Part shown: positions 1-9,137 of the stretch, one piece after another
Layout: each line of letters starts with the position of its first letter
Numbering within the stretch: the stretch's first letter is position 1
From: an uncultured Pseudomonas sp.
GTDB taxonomy: Bacteria; Pseudomonadota; Gammaproteobacteria; Pseudomonadales; Pseudomonadaceae
Assembly (NCBI RefSeq): GCF_946886105.1
Contig: NZ_CAMPHV010000040.1
Span: 1-52,574 of the forward strand
DNA length: 52,574 bases
Reading direction: 5' to 3'
Program-made: the position numbers and the translations under genes
Notes under the pieces: generated by a model
The model's input: the letters and a program-made list of their open reading frames with translations, nothing else
What the model was told of the DNA's origin: nothing
Databases searched by the model: none

Positions 1-207
1 CTGTAGATCCCGGGTTTATCCGCAAGGCCTGCGCACCAACGCACTTTGTAGCCCGGATGCAATCCGGGACATCGCCGGTGGTCGTGATACCGATCCCCGG
101 ATTGCGCTGCGCTTATCCAGGCTACGGGCTGTAGATCCCGGGTTTATCCGCAAGGCCTGCGCACCAACGCACTTTGTAGCCCGAATAAGCGCCAGCGCAA
201 TCCGGGG
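1..207. repeat. REP/BIME-type repeat cluster with a 55-bp direct duplication
   Basis: The sequence at 1-55 recurs exactly at 129-183. Within the cluster three REP-like units are seen: gtagcccggatgcaatccggg at 48-68, its inverted partner at 95-125 and a divergent unit at 176-207. The same core recurs between many genes in this window, as expected of Pseudomonas REP sequences. The cluster lies beyond the 3' end of the leftward MocR gene. No gene is visible before 259. Confidence 0.8.
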
Positions 208-258
208 TTGACCCAAGGTTGTGAATAATCGCGCAGCCACCTCCACGCGGCGTCCCCC

Positions 259-1716
259 TCAACGCCAGGCGTGACGCAGCTTATCGAGCGCCAGGGCGAT
301 CTGCGCCTCGTCGACCCCGGCGAAACCCAGCACCAGCCCGGCACGCGGTTGCTGCGCTGGGTCGTCCAGGTAGTAGCCGCTCAATGCACTCAGCTCGACG
401 CCCACCGCGGCCGCCTTGCTCACCAATTCACGCTCGCGCGCCAGGCTGTCGAGCGGCACGCAGACGTGCAGACCGGCCTGCACCTCCGGCAGCGCCACGC
501 CGGCCTCGGCGGCCGGCCAGTTACGCAGCAGCACATCGCGCCGCGAACGGGCGGCGCGGCGCATGCGGCGGATATGCCGCTGGAAGTGGCCGCGGGCGAT
601 GAATTCGGCGAGCACCGCCTGGGTGCCGATTTCTGAATGGCGCATGTTCAACGTGCGCAGTTGCGCCAGCGGCTCGACCAGCGCCGGCGGCACCACGAGA
701 TAGCCGAGACGCAGCGCCGGGAACAGCACCTTGGAGAAGGTGCCGACGTAGAGCACCCGGCCTTGCCGATCCAGTGATGCCAGCGGCGCCAGGGGCGTGC
801 CGCTGTAGCGGTACTCGCCGTCGTAGTCGTCCTCGACGATCCAGGCCTGCTCGCGCTCGGCCCAGTCGAGCAGCTCCAGGCGCCGCGCCAGGGACAGGGT
901 GACGCCGCTCGGGTACTGGTGCGAAGGCGTCACGTAGGCCAGCCGGCAGTCGTTCAAGGTCTCCAGCAGGCGGCTGTCGAGGCCGTCCTGGTCCACCGCG
1001 ATGCCATGCAGGCGCGCCCCGGCAACGGCGAAGGTCTGGGCGGCGGAGCGGTAGCAGGGGTTTTCCAGCACCACGCCATCGCCGGGCTGCAACAGCAACT
1101 GGGCACAGAGGCTGATGGCTTGCTGCGCGCCGCTGGTGATCAACACCTGCTCGGGCGTGCAGCGCAGGCCGCGACCGTTGCGCAGGTATGCGGCAATCAT
1201 TTCCCGCAGGCGCGGATCGCCCGCGGCCTCGCCATAGCCCAGGCATTCCAGCGCCGGAGCGCGCCAGAACTGCGCCTGCAAGCGCGCCCAGATCTCGAAG
1301 GGAAACAGGTCGAGGGCCGGCAAGCCGAGGCGGAACGCCCGCGGCGGTCCTTCGCGCGGCGCACTCGGCCCGTGGACCTGCAAGCGCGCCCGCAGCGGCT
1401 GGGGAACCTGCGTCTGCGCCGCTGGCGGCATGGCGGCCGGTACACCGCCGCCCAGTTCGGCGACGTAGGTGCCGTCGCCGATACGCCCGTCGATATAGCC
1501 CTCGGCATACAGCTGATCGTAGGCACGCACCACGGTATTGCGCGACACACCCAAGGCCTCGGCCAGTTCACGACTGGCCGGCAGGCGCATGCGGCTGGCC
1601 ATGCGGCCGTCGAGAATGCGTTCGCGCAGCGCCTGGTAGAGCTGGCGGGCCAGGCCCTGGCGCGGGTCGAGTCGAAAGCCGGCGGGATCGAGCGGCAAGG
1701 GCGGTTTGCTGGTCAT
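259..1716 (-). CDS. MocR-type (GntR/aminotransferase) transcriptional regulator
   Basis: The 485-residue protein has a GntR winged helix at about residues 10-80 (ELAEALGVSRNTVVRAYDQL) fused to a fold-type I aminotransferase domain. Pyridoxal-phosphate landmarks are visible: the EDDYDGEYRY stretch and the probable Schiff-base lysine in GTFSKVLFPALRLGY. Such proteins use bound PLP as an effector rather than for catalysis. The ATG at 1716 is chosen because the helix follows at the usual distance; an in-frame ATG at 1773 would extend into the putative operator. The gene diverges from paiB-like and GNAT genes, which it probably controls. It is not next to pdxS/pdxT, so a PdxR role is not supported. 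Its effector is unknown. Confidence 0.88.
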   Translation of the reverse strand: MTSKPPLPLDPAGFRLDPRQGLARQLYQALRERILDGRMASRMRLPASRELAEALGVSRNTVVRAYDQLYAEGYIDGRIGDGTYVAELGGGVPAAMPPAAQTQVPQPLRARLQVHGPSAPREGPPRAFRLGLPALDLFPFEIWARLQAQFWRAPALECLGYGEAAGDPRLREMIAAYLRNGRGLRCTPEQVLITSGAQQAISLCAQLLLQPGDGVVLENPCYRSAAQTFAVAGARLHGIAVDQDGLDSRLLETLNDCRLAYVTPSHQYPSGVTLSLARRLELLDWAEREQAWIVEDDYDGEYRYSGTPLAPLASLDRQGRVLYVGTFSKVLFPALRLGYLVVPPALVEPLAQLRTLNMRHSEIGTQAVLAEFIARGHFQRHIRRMRRAARSRRDVLLRNWPAAEAGVALPEVQAGLHVCVPLDSLARERELVSKAAAVGVELSALSGYYLDDPAQQPRAGLVLGFAGVDEAQIALALDKLRHAWR

Positions 1717-1751
1717 AGGTGGCGGCCTGGGGACGGAGCGTCCAGGGTAAA

Positions 1752-1796
1752 TTGGATCTGTAAAAATCGCCATAAATGGCTCTTACAAAGGACCAA
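1752..1796. promoter_or_regulatory. Candidate MocR operator / divergent promoter region
   Basis: Between the MocR gene and the paiB-like gene lie two similar half sites in direct orientation, tctgtaaaaa (1757-1766) and tcttacaaag (1781-1790), 24 bp apart. An imperfect inverted pair, ttggatc and ggaccaa, encloses them. Spaced direct repeats between a MocR gene and its divergent target are typical of the family. The assignment is inferred from position and repetition only. Confidence 0.4.
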
Positions 1797-1836
1797 TAGC
1801 CCACCTAGCATGGCGTCATCATTCAGGAGAAATGCC

Positions 1837-2469
1837 ATGTACTCACCCGCCGCCTTCCGCGTCGACGACCTCGCCGAGCTGCACGCGCTGATCGAGCGCA
1901 CGCCCCTGGCGACCCTGGTGACCCAGGGCGAGCAGGGGCTGCAGGCCAGCCATTTGCCGCTGCTGCTCGACCCCGATGTCGGCCCGCATGGCCGCCTGCT
2001 CGGTCACTTCGCCCGGGCCAACCCGCAGTGGCGTGACCTGGCCGCCGGCGCCGAAGCATTGGTGATCTTCCCCGGCCCCTCGGCCTATGTCAGCCCCGGC
2101 TATTACCCGAGCAAAGCCCGCGACCACAGGGCGGTGCCGACCTGGAACTACGTCAGCGTGCAGGCCTGGGGCCGCGCCGAGGTGTTCGACGAGCCGGCGC
2201 GCCTGCGCGAACTGGTCGGTCGCCTCAGCGCCCACCACGAAAGCGGCCAGGCGCAGCCCTGGTCGCTGGACGAGGCGCCGGCCGACTACCTCGACGCCAT
2301 GCTGCGCGCCATCGTCGGCTTCGAGCTGCCGATCGAACGCATCGCCGGCAAAGCGAAAATGAGCCAGAACCAGCCGGCGGACAACCGCGCTGGCGTGCGT
2401 GATGCACTGGCGAGCCGCAGTGCCCCGAACGAACAAGAAGTGGCGCGGCTGATGGATAGCCTGCGCTGA
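1837..2469 (+). CDS. FMN-binding negative transcriptional regulator, PaiB-like
   Basis: The protein of 210 residues is the usual length for the PaiB family of split-barrel flavin-binding proteins, known from repression of sporulation and protease genes in Bacillus. Family features include the N-terminal YSPAAFRVDD, the SHLPLLLD segment and the central AVPTWNYVSVQAWGRAEV strand. CAGGAGAAATGCC just before the ATG at 1837 is a good ribosome site and fixes the start. It heads a rightward set with two GNAT genes (gaps of 32 and 15 bp), opposite the MocR regulator. PaiB and acetyltransferase genes are known neighbours (paiAB). Whether this one binds DNA or only flavin cannot be told from the sequence. 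Confidence 0.88.
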   Translation: MYSPAAFRVDDLAELHALIERTPLATLVTQGEQGLQASHLPLLLDPDVGPHGRLLGHFARANPQWRDLAAGAEALVIFPGPSAYVSPGYYPSKARDHRAVPTWNYVSVQAWGRAEVFDEPARLRELVGRLSAHHESGQAQPWSLDEAPADYLDAMLRAIVGFELPIERIAGKAKMSQNQPADNRAGVRDALASRSAPNEQEVARLMDSLR

Positions 2470-2501
2470 AAAGACATCCAACCAAGCCAAGGAATACGCC
2501 C

Positions 2502-2948
2502 ATGTCGACACTAGAAATCCGCCCCGTCCGCGCCGCCGACCACGCCGCCTGGCTGCCGCTCTGGCAAGGCTATTTGCACTTCTACGAAAGCGAGCTGCCG
2601 GCCGCAACCACCGCCAGCACCTGGCAGCGCTTTCTCGACCCGGCCGAGCCGACCCATGCCGCGTTGGCCTGGCGCGACGGCCAGGCCGTCGGTCTGGTGC
2701 AGTGGATTTTCCACCGCTCCAATTGGTCGCAGACCAACAGCTGCTACCTGCAGGATCTGTTCGTCAGCCCCGAGGTGCGCGGCGCAGGTGCCGGCCGCCA
2801 ACTGATCGAACACGTCTATGCCCAGGCCCGTAACGCCGGCAGCACGCGGGTGCACTGGCTGACCCATGAAAGCAACCATACCGCCATGCAGCTTTACGAC
2901 CGCATTGCCCAGCGCTCCGGCTTTGTGCAATACACCCAAAGCCTCTAG
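2502..2948 (+). CDS. GNAT family N-acetyltransferase
   Basis: This 148-residue protein spans a single GNAT domain. The acetyl-CoA pyrophosphate-binding signature is seen as VSPEVRGAGAGRQLIEHV around residues 88-105, followed by the C-terminal NHTAMQLYDRIAQRSGF typical of the family. The start at 2502 follows AAGGAATACGCC. It sits 32 bp after the paiB-like gene and 15 bp before a second GNAT gene, so the three are probably co-transcribed. The substrate is unknown. A PaiA-like polyamine substrate is a reasonable guess from the paiB-like neighbour, but no sequence feature proves it. Confidence 0.85.
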   Translation: MSTLEIRPVRAADHAAWLPLWQGYLHFYESELPAATTASTWQRFLDPAEPTHAALAWRDGQAVGLVQWIFHRSNWSQTNSCYLQDLFVSPEVRGAGAGRQLIEHVYAQARNAGSTRVHWLTHESNHTAMQLYDRIAQRSGFVQYTQSL

Positions 2949-2963
2949 TTCAAGGAGCACCGT

Positions 2964-3638
2964 ATGAGCCATGCCCTACCCGACTGGCAACCCGCCAACC
3001 CACCGCCACGCCAGCCGCTCGACGGCCACTATGTGCGCCTGGAACCGCTCGACCCCGCGCGCCACGGCGACGACCTGTGGCTGTGCCTGCAAGGGCCGGA
3101 TGCCGACCCGGCGCTGTGGGACTACCTGCCCTACGGCCCGTTCGAACGGCGCAGCGACTTCGACGCCTGGCTGGCCGGCAATGCCGCCGGCAGCGACCCG
3201 CTGTTCTTCGCCGTGCTCGAGCGCGCCAGCGATCAGGCCCAGGGCCTGCTCAGCTACCTGAACATAGTGCCGGCCCATGGCTGTATCGAGATCGGCCATA
3301 TCGCCTTCGGCCGCGCCATGCAGCGCACGCCACGGGCCACCGAGGCGGTATTTCTGCTCGCCGAGCTGGCCTTCGCCCTCGGCAATCGACGCCTGGAATG
3401 GAAGTGCAATGATTTGAACGCCCGCTCCAAGCGCGCCGCCGAACGCTTCGGTTTCAGCTTCGAAGGGCTGTTCCGCCAGCACTCGGTGATCAAGGGCCAC
3501 AACCGCGACACCGCCTGGTTTTCCCTGCTCGACCACGAATGGCCGGCGCGGCGCCAGGCGTTCCAGCGCTGGCTGGCGATGGAGAATTTCGACGAGCAGG
3601 GGCGCCAGCGCAGGAGCCTGGGCGACCTGCGCGAATAA
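2964..3638 (+). CDS. GNAT family acetyltransferase, RimJ/RimL-like
   Basis: The protein has 224 residues, typical of the longer RimJ/RimL-type GNAT branch. Recognisable parts are GHYVRLEPLDPARHGDDL at the N-terminus, the central IEIGHIAFGRAMQRTPRATE strand-loop and the C-terminal NARSKRAAERFGFSFEGLFR, which carries acetyl-CoA contacts. The start at 2964 follows CAAGGAGCACCGT, a strong ribosome site. It is the last gene of the paiB-like set. RimJ/RimL relatives modify protein N-termini, amino acids or small drugs; nothing here separates these options. Confidence 0.85.
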   Translation: MSHALPDWQPANPPPRQPLDGHYVRLEPLDPARHGDDLWLCLQGPDADPALWDYLPYGPFERRSDFDAWLAGNAAGSDPLFFAVLERASDQAQGLLSYLNIVPAHGCIEIGHIAFGRAMQRTPRATEAVFLLAELAFALGNRRLEWKCNDLNARSKRAAERFGFSFEGLFRQHSVIKGHNRDTAWFSLLDHEWPARRQAFQRWLAMENFDEQGRQRRSLGDLRE

Positions 3639-3746
3639 GCGCCGCCGAGCGCGCCATGGTTTCGCCATCATCGTGAGCCGGGTATAGTGCCGCCCGCTTT
3701 ACAGGACGCGGCCTGTGTCCTGGGCATCACGACAAGGATCGAATCG

Positions 3747-4142
3747 ATGAGATTGCTACCTGTGGCGGGCCTGCTGGCGCTCGCAACGATCGTCAGCGGC
3801 TGCTCGGCCAAGGCCTACTTCAAGCTGCCGGAAAATACCCGGATCGCGGTCTATGAACGCCCGCAACAATATTCCCAAGGCCTGGTGAAAACCCGCCCGT
3901 TCGCCTGGAGCGCCACCCGCGGCATTCCCTATACCCTGAGCGACGCCAACGGCGAACAGCTGCAGCATGGCAAATTGCGCGCGCGCTTTCGCGTCGCCTC
4001 GGTGTTCTGGCCGCCAGTAGCGATCGCCTATTGGCCGATGGGCTTCGGTCAGCGCTGCTTCGACCTGACCGGCCCCGAACCCCTGGCCTGCACCCGCGAA
4101 GACCTGCGCGAGCTGCGCCGGCAATACCGCGCAGCCCATTGA
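3747..4142 (+). CDS. Small predicted lipoprotein of unknown function
   Basis: The product is about 131 residues from the ATG at 3747. It opens with a lipoprotein signal (MRLLPVAGLLALATIVSGC) whose cysteine at residue 19 would be lipidated; the small residues before it fit a lipobox. The rest has no domain I recognise. A hydrophobic stretch, VASVFWPPVAIAYWPMGF, lies in the middle and two further cysteines (QRCFD, LACTR) near the C-terminus could form a disulfide. An upstream in-frame start at 3687 would bury the signal peptide and is rejected. It stands alone between the GNAT genes and a palindrome. Confidence 0.7.
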   Translation: MRLLPVAGLLALATIVSGCSAKAYFKLPENTRIAVYERPQQYSQGLVKTRPFAWSATRGIPYTLSDANGEQLQHGKLRARFRVASVFWPPVAIAYWPMGFGQRCFDLTGPEPLACTREDLRELRRQYRAAH

Positions 4143-4160
4143 CGGCTGCCAGTTAGCTTT

Positions 4161-4188
4161 CCGGATTGCGCCTAGGGCGCAATCCGGG
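4161..4188. repeat. Compact REP-like hairpin between convergent genes
   Basis: CCGGATTGCGCC at 4161-4172 pairs perfectly with 4176-4187 across a three-base loop. It uses the same core as the other REP units. Placed between the ends of the lipoprotein gene and the leftward sbtB-like gene, it could protect or end transcripts from both sides, but it lacks a T tract. Confidence 0.65.
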
Positions 4189-4198
4189 AAACCAACCC

Positions 4199-4501
4199 TC
4201 AGAACTTCTCCGGCCTGAGCACTTCCACCTCGGCCAGGTAGCAGACCATCGCGTAGTTGGCGTAGTAGTGCTCCTGCAGGTGATGGGCGATGCGCTCGGC
4301 CAGGTCGCGGGCGCAGATCACTTCCAGGCGGATATTGCCTTCGGTGTCCCAGCCGGCGCTGCGCACGCCGCGGCTGCCACGGCCGCGGGCGTCGGAGAGG
4401 GTCCAGCCGGGTGCGCCGAGCGTTTCCAGGTCGGCCAGCAGTTTCTTTTCCAGAGCGGCTTCGCAGATCACCGTGAGCAGGGTGCGGGTATGGGCGGGCA
4501 T
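4199..4501 (-). CDS. sbtB: P-II-like signalling protein, SbtB homologue
   Basis: This 100-residue protein fits the short ferredoxin-like P-II fold. The region APGWTLSDARGRGSRGVRS matches the nucleotide-binding and T-loop base of cyanobacterial SbtB, followed by GNIRLEVICA and the C-terminal VEVLRPEKF, which resembles the SbtB terminus. It lacks the uridylylated tyrosine loop of true GlnB/GlnK. Its start lies 1 bp after the sbtA stop, so the two are translationally linked. SbtB binds adenine nucleotides, including cAMP in cyanobacteria, and controls SbtA; the same role is inferred here. No other P-II gene is in the window. Confidence 0.82.
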   Translation of the reverse strand: MPAHTRTLLTVICEAALEKKLLADLETLGAPGWTLSDARGRGSRGVRSAGWDTEGNIRLEVICARDLAERIAHHLQEHYYANYAMVCYLAEVEVLRPEKF

Positions 4502-4502
4502 A

Positions 4503-5444
4503 TCAGAATCCCCATGCGATCAGAGTTTCGGCCAAGGCCAGATAAAGCGGGATGCCCACCAGGATATTGAACGGGAAGGTGATGCCCAAGGACGCGGTGA
4601 GCGACAACGACGGATTGGCCTCCGGCACCGCCAGGCGCATCGCCGCCGGCACCGCGATATAGGACGCCGACGCCGCCAGGGTGGCGAGCATCGCCGTACC
4701 GCCGAGAGACAGCCCCATGGCTCGCGCCAGCAGCGCACCGATAAGCGCGCCGAGCAACGGCATCAGCAGGGCGAACAGCGCCAGCTTGAAGCCGTAGCGC
4801 TTCAAAGACGCCAGTTGGCCGGACGCGATCAGACCCATTTCCAGCAGGAAGAACGCCAGCACCGGCTTGAACATGCTGGTGTACAGCGGCTCCAGCGGCT
4901 TGATCGCCTCCTTGCCGGCGATCGCGCCTATCACCAGACCGCCGAGCAGCAGCATGATGCTCTTGCCGAGGAATATCTCGCGACCCAGCTCCTTCCAATG
5001 GGTGTCGCGGCTGATGCCCTTGGCCAACAGGATACCGACCAGGATCGCCGGGATTTCCAGGATGGCGACGAACAGCGGCATATAGCTCTCGAAGGCGATG
5101 CCCTTGGCCACCATGAACGCCACCACCACCGCGAAGGTACCGGCGCTGACCGAACCGTAGTGGGCCGCCACCGCCGCCGCATTGACCCGATCGAAGCGCA
5201 GCCCGCACAAGAAGGCGAACGCCACCAGCGGCAGCAACACGCCCAGGCCCAGTACCAGCGCCGACTGCCCGAGCAACTGCGCGCTGGCCTGCTCGGCCAG
5301 TTCGACGCCGCCGTGCAAGCCGATGGCCAGCAACAGGATGATCGACAGCGTCTCGTAGAGCGCGGGCGGCAATTTCAGCTCGCTCTTGACCAAGCCGGCG
5401 AACAGTCCGAAGACGAAGAACAGCACCACCGGATCCAGACCCAC
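4503..5444 (-). CDS. sbtA: Sodium-dependent bicarbonate permease, SbtA family
   Basis: The 313-residue protein is strongly hydrophobic, with about ten membrane segments in two similar halves, as in SbtA. Family stretches include the N-terminal FGLFAGLVKSELKLPPALYE, HYGSVSAGTFAV in the middle and ASASYIAVPAAMRLA near the end, which mirror the symmetric core regions binding sodium and bicarbonate. It starts with GTG at 5444, preceded by CGGAG at a proper distance; no in-frame ATG fits. The P-II-like partner follows after 1 bp. Pyruvate carboxylase, which consumes bicarbonate, lies just upstream on the same strand behind a terminator. Import of bicarbonate is inferred from family membership. Confidence 0.85.
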   Translation of the reverse strand: MGLDPVVLFFVFGLFAGLVKSELKLPPALYETLSIILLLAIGLHGGVELAEQASAQLLGQSALVLGLGVLLPLVAFAFLCGLRFDRVNAAAVAAHYGSVSAGTFAVVVAFMVAKGIAFESYMPLFVAILEIPAILVGILLAKGISRDTHWKELGREIFLGKSIMLLLGGLVIGAIAGKEAIKPLEPLYTSMFKPVLAFFLLEMGLIASGQLASLKRYGFKLALFALLMPLLGALIGALLARAMGLSLGGTAMLATLAASASYIAVPAAMRLAVPEANPSLSLTASLGITFPFNILVGIPLYLALAETLIAWGF

Positions 5445-5511
5445 TACGCATACTCCGAACGTTTGCCTGTTAAGACGCCGCCAGCGTCACATCCAACAGA
5501 TGAAGAAAGGA

Positions 5512-5591
5512 TCATGTCCCAACAGCCGGTTGTGCTGAAGCCCGCCGCTCTACCGCCCCCTCGTTTCGACGAGGCGGCATGCGGGACATGA
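5512..5591 (-). ncRNA. Candidate structured leader RNA of sbtA (three-way junction)
   Basis: A 9-bp inverted repeat, TCATGTCCC at 5512-5520 and GGGACATGA at 5583-5591, encloses two further helices. Read leftward, these are CCGCCTCG...CGA...GGCGG and CAAC-CGGCT-GTTG, giving a closed three-way junction about 70 nt upstream of the sbtA GTG. The outer helix is followed leftward by a pyrimidine-rich run (TCCTTTCTTC). I do not recognise a known riboswitch class. The opposite strand holds a 25-codon reading frame (5514-5591), but its ribosome site is too close to the ATG. Confidence 0.4.
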
Positions 5592-5643
5592 CCAAAAAGC
5601 TGGGATGGGCGCGCCCGGTAGCCCGGCGTCAGCGCCCATCCAC

Positions 5644-5702
5644 GTAATAAAAAGAAGCCCCGAAAATCTGCTCAAATGCCTGTTCAACCAGCCCGGGGCT
5701 TC
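5644..5702 (-). terminator. Rho-independent terminator after pycB
   Basis: GAAGCCCCG at 5654-5662 pairs with CGGGGCTTC at 5694-5702. Read leftward the hairpin is followed by TTTTTATT. It lies 4 bp past the pycB stop and separates the pyc operon from sbtA. The loop is long (31 nt), so the efficiency is uncertain. Confidence 0.7.
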
Positions 5703-5706
5703 GAGG

Positions 5707-7518
5707 TTAACCTTCGATTTCGATCAGCACTTCGCCCGGATTGACCCGGTCGCCCTTGGCCACGTGCACGGCCTTCACCGTACCGGCGATCGGCGCCTGG
5801 ATTTCGGTTTCCATCTTCATCGCTTCGCTGATCAGTACGGCCTGCCCGGCTTTCACCTGGTCACCTTCCTTGACCAGCACATCGACGATATTGCCCGGCA
5901 TGCTGGTGCTGACGTCGCCCGGTGCGCTGGCGTTCTTGCGCTTGCCGCCGCCACTGCCGGCGACAAAATCGTTGAGTGGCTCGAACACCACCTCTTCCGG
6001 CATACCGTCGATGGACAGGTAGAAGTGCCGCTTGCCATCGGTCTTCACGCCGACGCCGGTGATGTCCACCCGGTAGCTCTCGCCGTGCACGTCGACAACG
6101 AACTCGGTCGGTACGCCTTCACCACCCGCCCGGGCCACGCCGCCGGCCTCGGGGATCGGCAGCAGTACTTCGGGGGTCAGGGTGCCGGCTTCGCGCTCCT
6201 CGAGGAACTTGCGGCCGATGTCCGGGAACATGGCGTAGGTCAGCACGTCCTCCTCGGACTTCGCCAGAGCGCCGATCTCGCCGCGCAGCTTGACCATTTC
6301 CGGCTTGAGCAGGTCGGCCGGGCGCACGTCGATCACCTCTTCGCTGCCGATCGCCTGCTTGCGCAGCTGCTCGTTGATCTTGCCCGGGGCCAGGCCGTAG
6401 CGGCCCTGCAAATACAGCTTCACCTCGTTGGTGATGGTCTTGTAGCGCTCACCGGCCAGCACGTTGAACACCGCCTGGGTGCCGACGATCTGCGAGGTCG
6501 GGGTGACCAGCGGCGGGAAACCGAGGTCTTCGCGCACTCGCGGGATTTCCTCGAACACCTCGTTGATACGGTCGAGCGCGCCCTGCTCCTTGAGCTGGTT
6601 GGCCAGGTTGGACATCATCCCGCCCGGCACCTGGTTGACCTGCACGCGGGTATCCACAGCGGTGAATTCGCTCTCGAACTGGTGGTACTTCTTGCGCACC
6701 GCATAGAAGTACAGGCCGATCTCCTGCAGCAGCTCCAGATCCAGACCGGTGTCGTATTCGCTGCCCTTGAGCGCTGCGACCATCGATTCGGTGCCCGGGT
6801 GGCTGGTGCCCCAGGCCATGCTGGAGATGGCGGTGTCGATATGGTCGGCGCCAGCCTCGATCGCCTTGAGCTGACACATCGCACCCAGCCCCGCGGTGTC
6901 ATGACTGTGGACGAAGACCGGCAGGTCGACCTCGGCCTTTAGCGCCTTGACCAGGTCGAAGGCCGCGTAGGGGGTGAGCAGGCCGGCCATGTCCTTGATC
7001 GCCACCGAGTCGATGCCCATGGCCTGCATGGCCTGGGCCTGCTTCACGTAGGCCTCGACCGTGTGCACTGGGCTGACGGTGTAGCTCAGGGTGCCCTGGG
7101 CGTGCTTGCCCGCGGCCTTCACCGCCTCGATCGAGACGCGCAGGTTACGCACATCGTTCATCGCATCGAAGATGCGGAACACGTCGATGCCGTTGACCGC
7201 CGCCTTGGCCACGAAAGCCTTGACCACGTCGTCGCTGTAGTGGCGGTAGCCGAGCAGGTTCTGCCCGCGCAACAGCATCTGCAGACGGGTGTTGGGCAGC
7301 GCCGCCTTGAGTTTGCGCAGGCGCTCCCAGGGATCTTCCTTGAGGAAGCGGATACAGGCGTCGAAGGTCGCGCCACCCCAGACTTCCAGCGACCAGTAGC
7401 CGACCCGGTCCAACTTATCGCAGATCGGCAGCATGTCCTCGGTGCGCATGCGCGTGGCGAGCAGGGACTGGTGGGCATCGCGCAGGATGGTATCGGTGAC
7501 GGTGATTCTCTTACTCAT
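5707..7518 (-). CDS. pycB: Pyruvate carboxylase subunit B (carboxyltransferase plus biotin carrier)
   Basis: The 603-residue protein joins a carboxyltransferase domain (residues about 5-300, opening TDTILRDAHQSLLATRMRTE) to a conserved linker domain and a C-terminal biotinyl domain with the biotin site EAMKMETE near residue 570. This is the layout of the B subunit of two-part pyruvate carboxylases and of oxaloacetate decarboxylase alpha (OadA). Because a biotin carboxylase subunit lies 15 bp upstream and no decarboxylase beta/gamma genes are present, the carboxylase reading is preferred. It transfers carboxyl from biotin to pyruvate, giving oxaloacetate for the TCA cycle and aspartate family. 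A terminator follows directly. Confidence 0.93.
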   Translation of the reverse strand: MSKRITVTDTILRDAHQSLLATRMRTEDMLPICDKLDRVGYWSLEVWGGATFDACIRFLKEDPWERLRKLKAALPNTRLQMLLRGQNLLGYRHYSDDVVKAFVAKAAVNGIDVFRIFDAMNDVRNLRVSIEAVKAAGKHAQGTLSYTVSPVHTVEAYVKQAQAMQAMGIDSVAIKDMAGLLTPYAAFDLVKALKAEVDLPVFVHSHDTAGLGAMCQLKAIEAGADHIDTAISSMAWGTSHPGTESMVAALKGSEYDTGLDLELLQEIGLYFYAVRKKYHQFESEFTAVDTRVQVNQVPGGMMSNLANQLKEQGALDRINEVFEEIPRVREDLGFPPLVTPTSQIVGTQAVFNVLAGERYKTITNEVKLYLQGRYGLAPGKINEQLRKQAIGSEEVIDVRPADLLKPEMVKLRGEIGALAKSEEDVLTYAMFPDIGRKFLEEREAGTLTPEVLLPIPEAGGVARAGGEGVPTEFVVDVHGESYRVDITGVGVKTDGKRHFYLSIDGMPEEVVFEPLNDFVAGSGGGKRKNASAPGDVSTSMPGNIVDVLVKEGDQVKAGQAVLISEAMKMETEIQAPIAGTVKAVHVAKGDRVNPGEVLIEIEG

Positions 7519-7533
7519 GTTCTGATCCTTCCC

Positions 7534-8949
<1,416 letters not shown>

Positions 8950-9065
8950 GAGCCAGCGTCCTCGATCACGTGAGCAGGCGACCGGCGCAGCCGGTCGACG
9001 AAGGGCCGGGGCAGCAGTCCCGGTCAGGCGTTTTAAGCTACCTCTGCAATGCGATTAACCAAAAT

Positions 9066-9077
9066 CAATATTTATTG
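9066..9077. promoter_or_regulatory. AT-rich palindrome in the pycA/LysR divergent region
   Basis: The 188-bp gap between pycA and the LysR gene (8950-9137) turns AT-rich near 9050-9115. It contains the inverted repeat CAATA-TT-TATTG. LysR regulators commonly bind such elements between themselves and a divergent target. Binding here is inferred from position. Confidence 0.35.
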
Positions 9078-9137
9078 GGCTAGCCATTAGCAAAGACTTA
9101 TAGTTGAGCCTTGCAAACCCAACATACAGGTTAGAGC

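Noticed and set aside
919..1836. Long rightward frame across the MocR gene joined to the paiB-like gene
   Set aside because: The first part is the antisense of MocR; the real start is the ATG at 1837 with a strong ribosome site.
5707..7518. Oxaloacetate decarboxylase alpha subunit
   Set aside because: No beta or gamma subunit genes lie nearby and a biotin carboxylase partner is directly upstream, so pyruvate carboxylase B is preferred.
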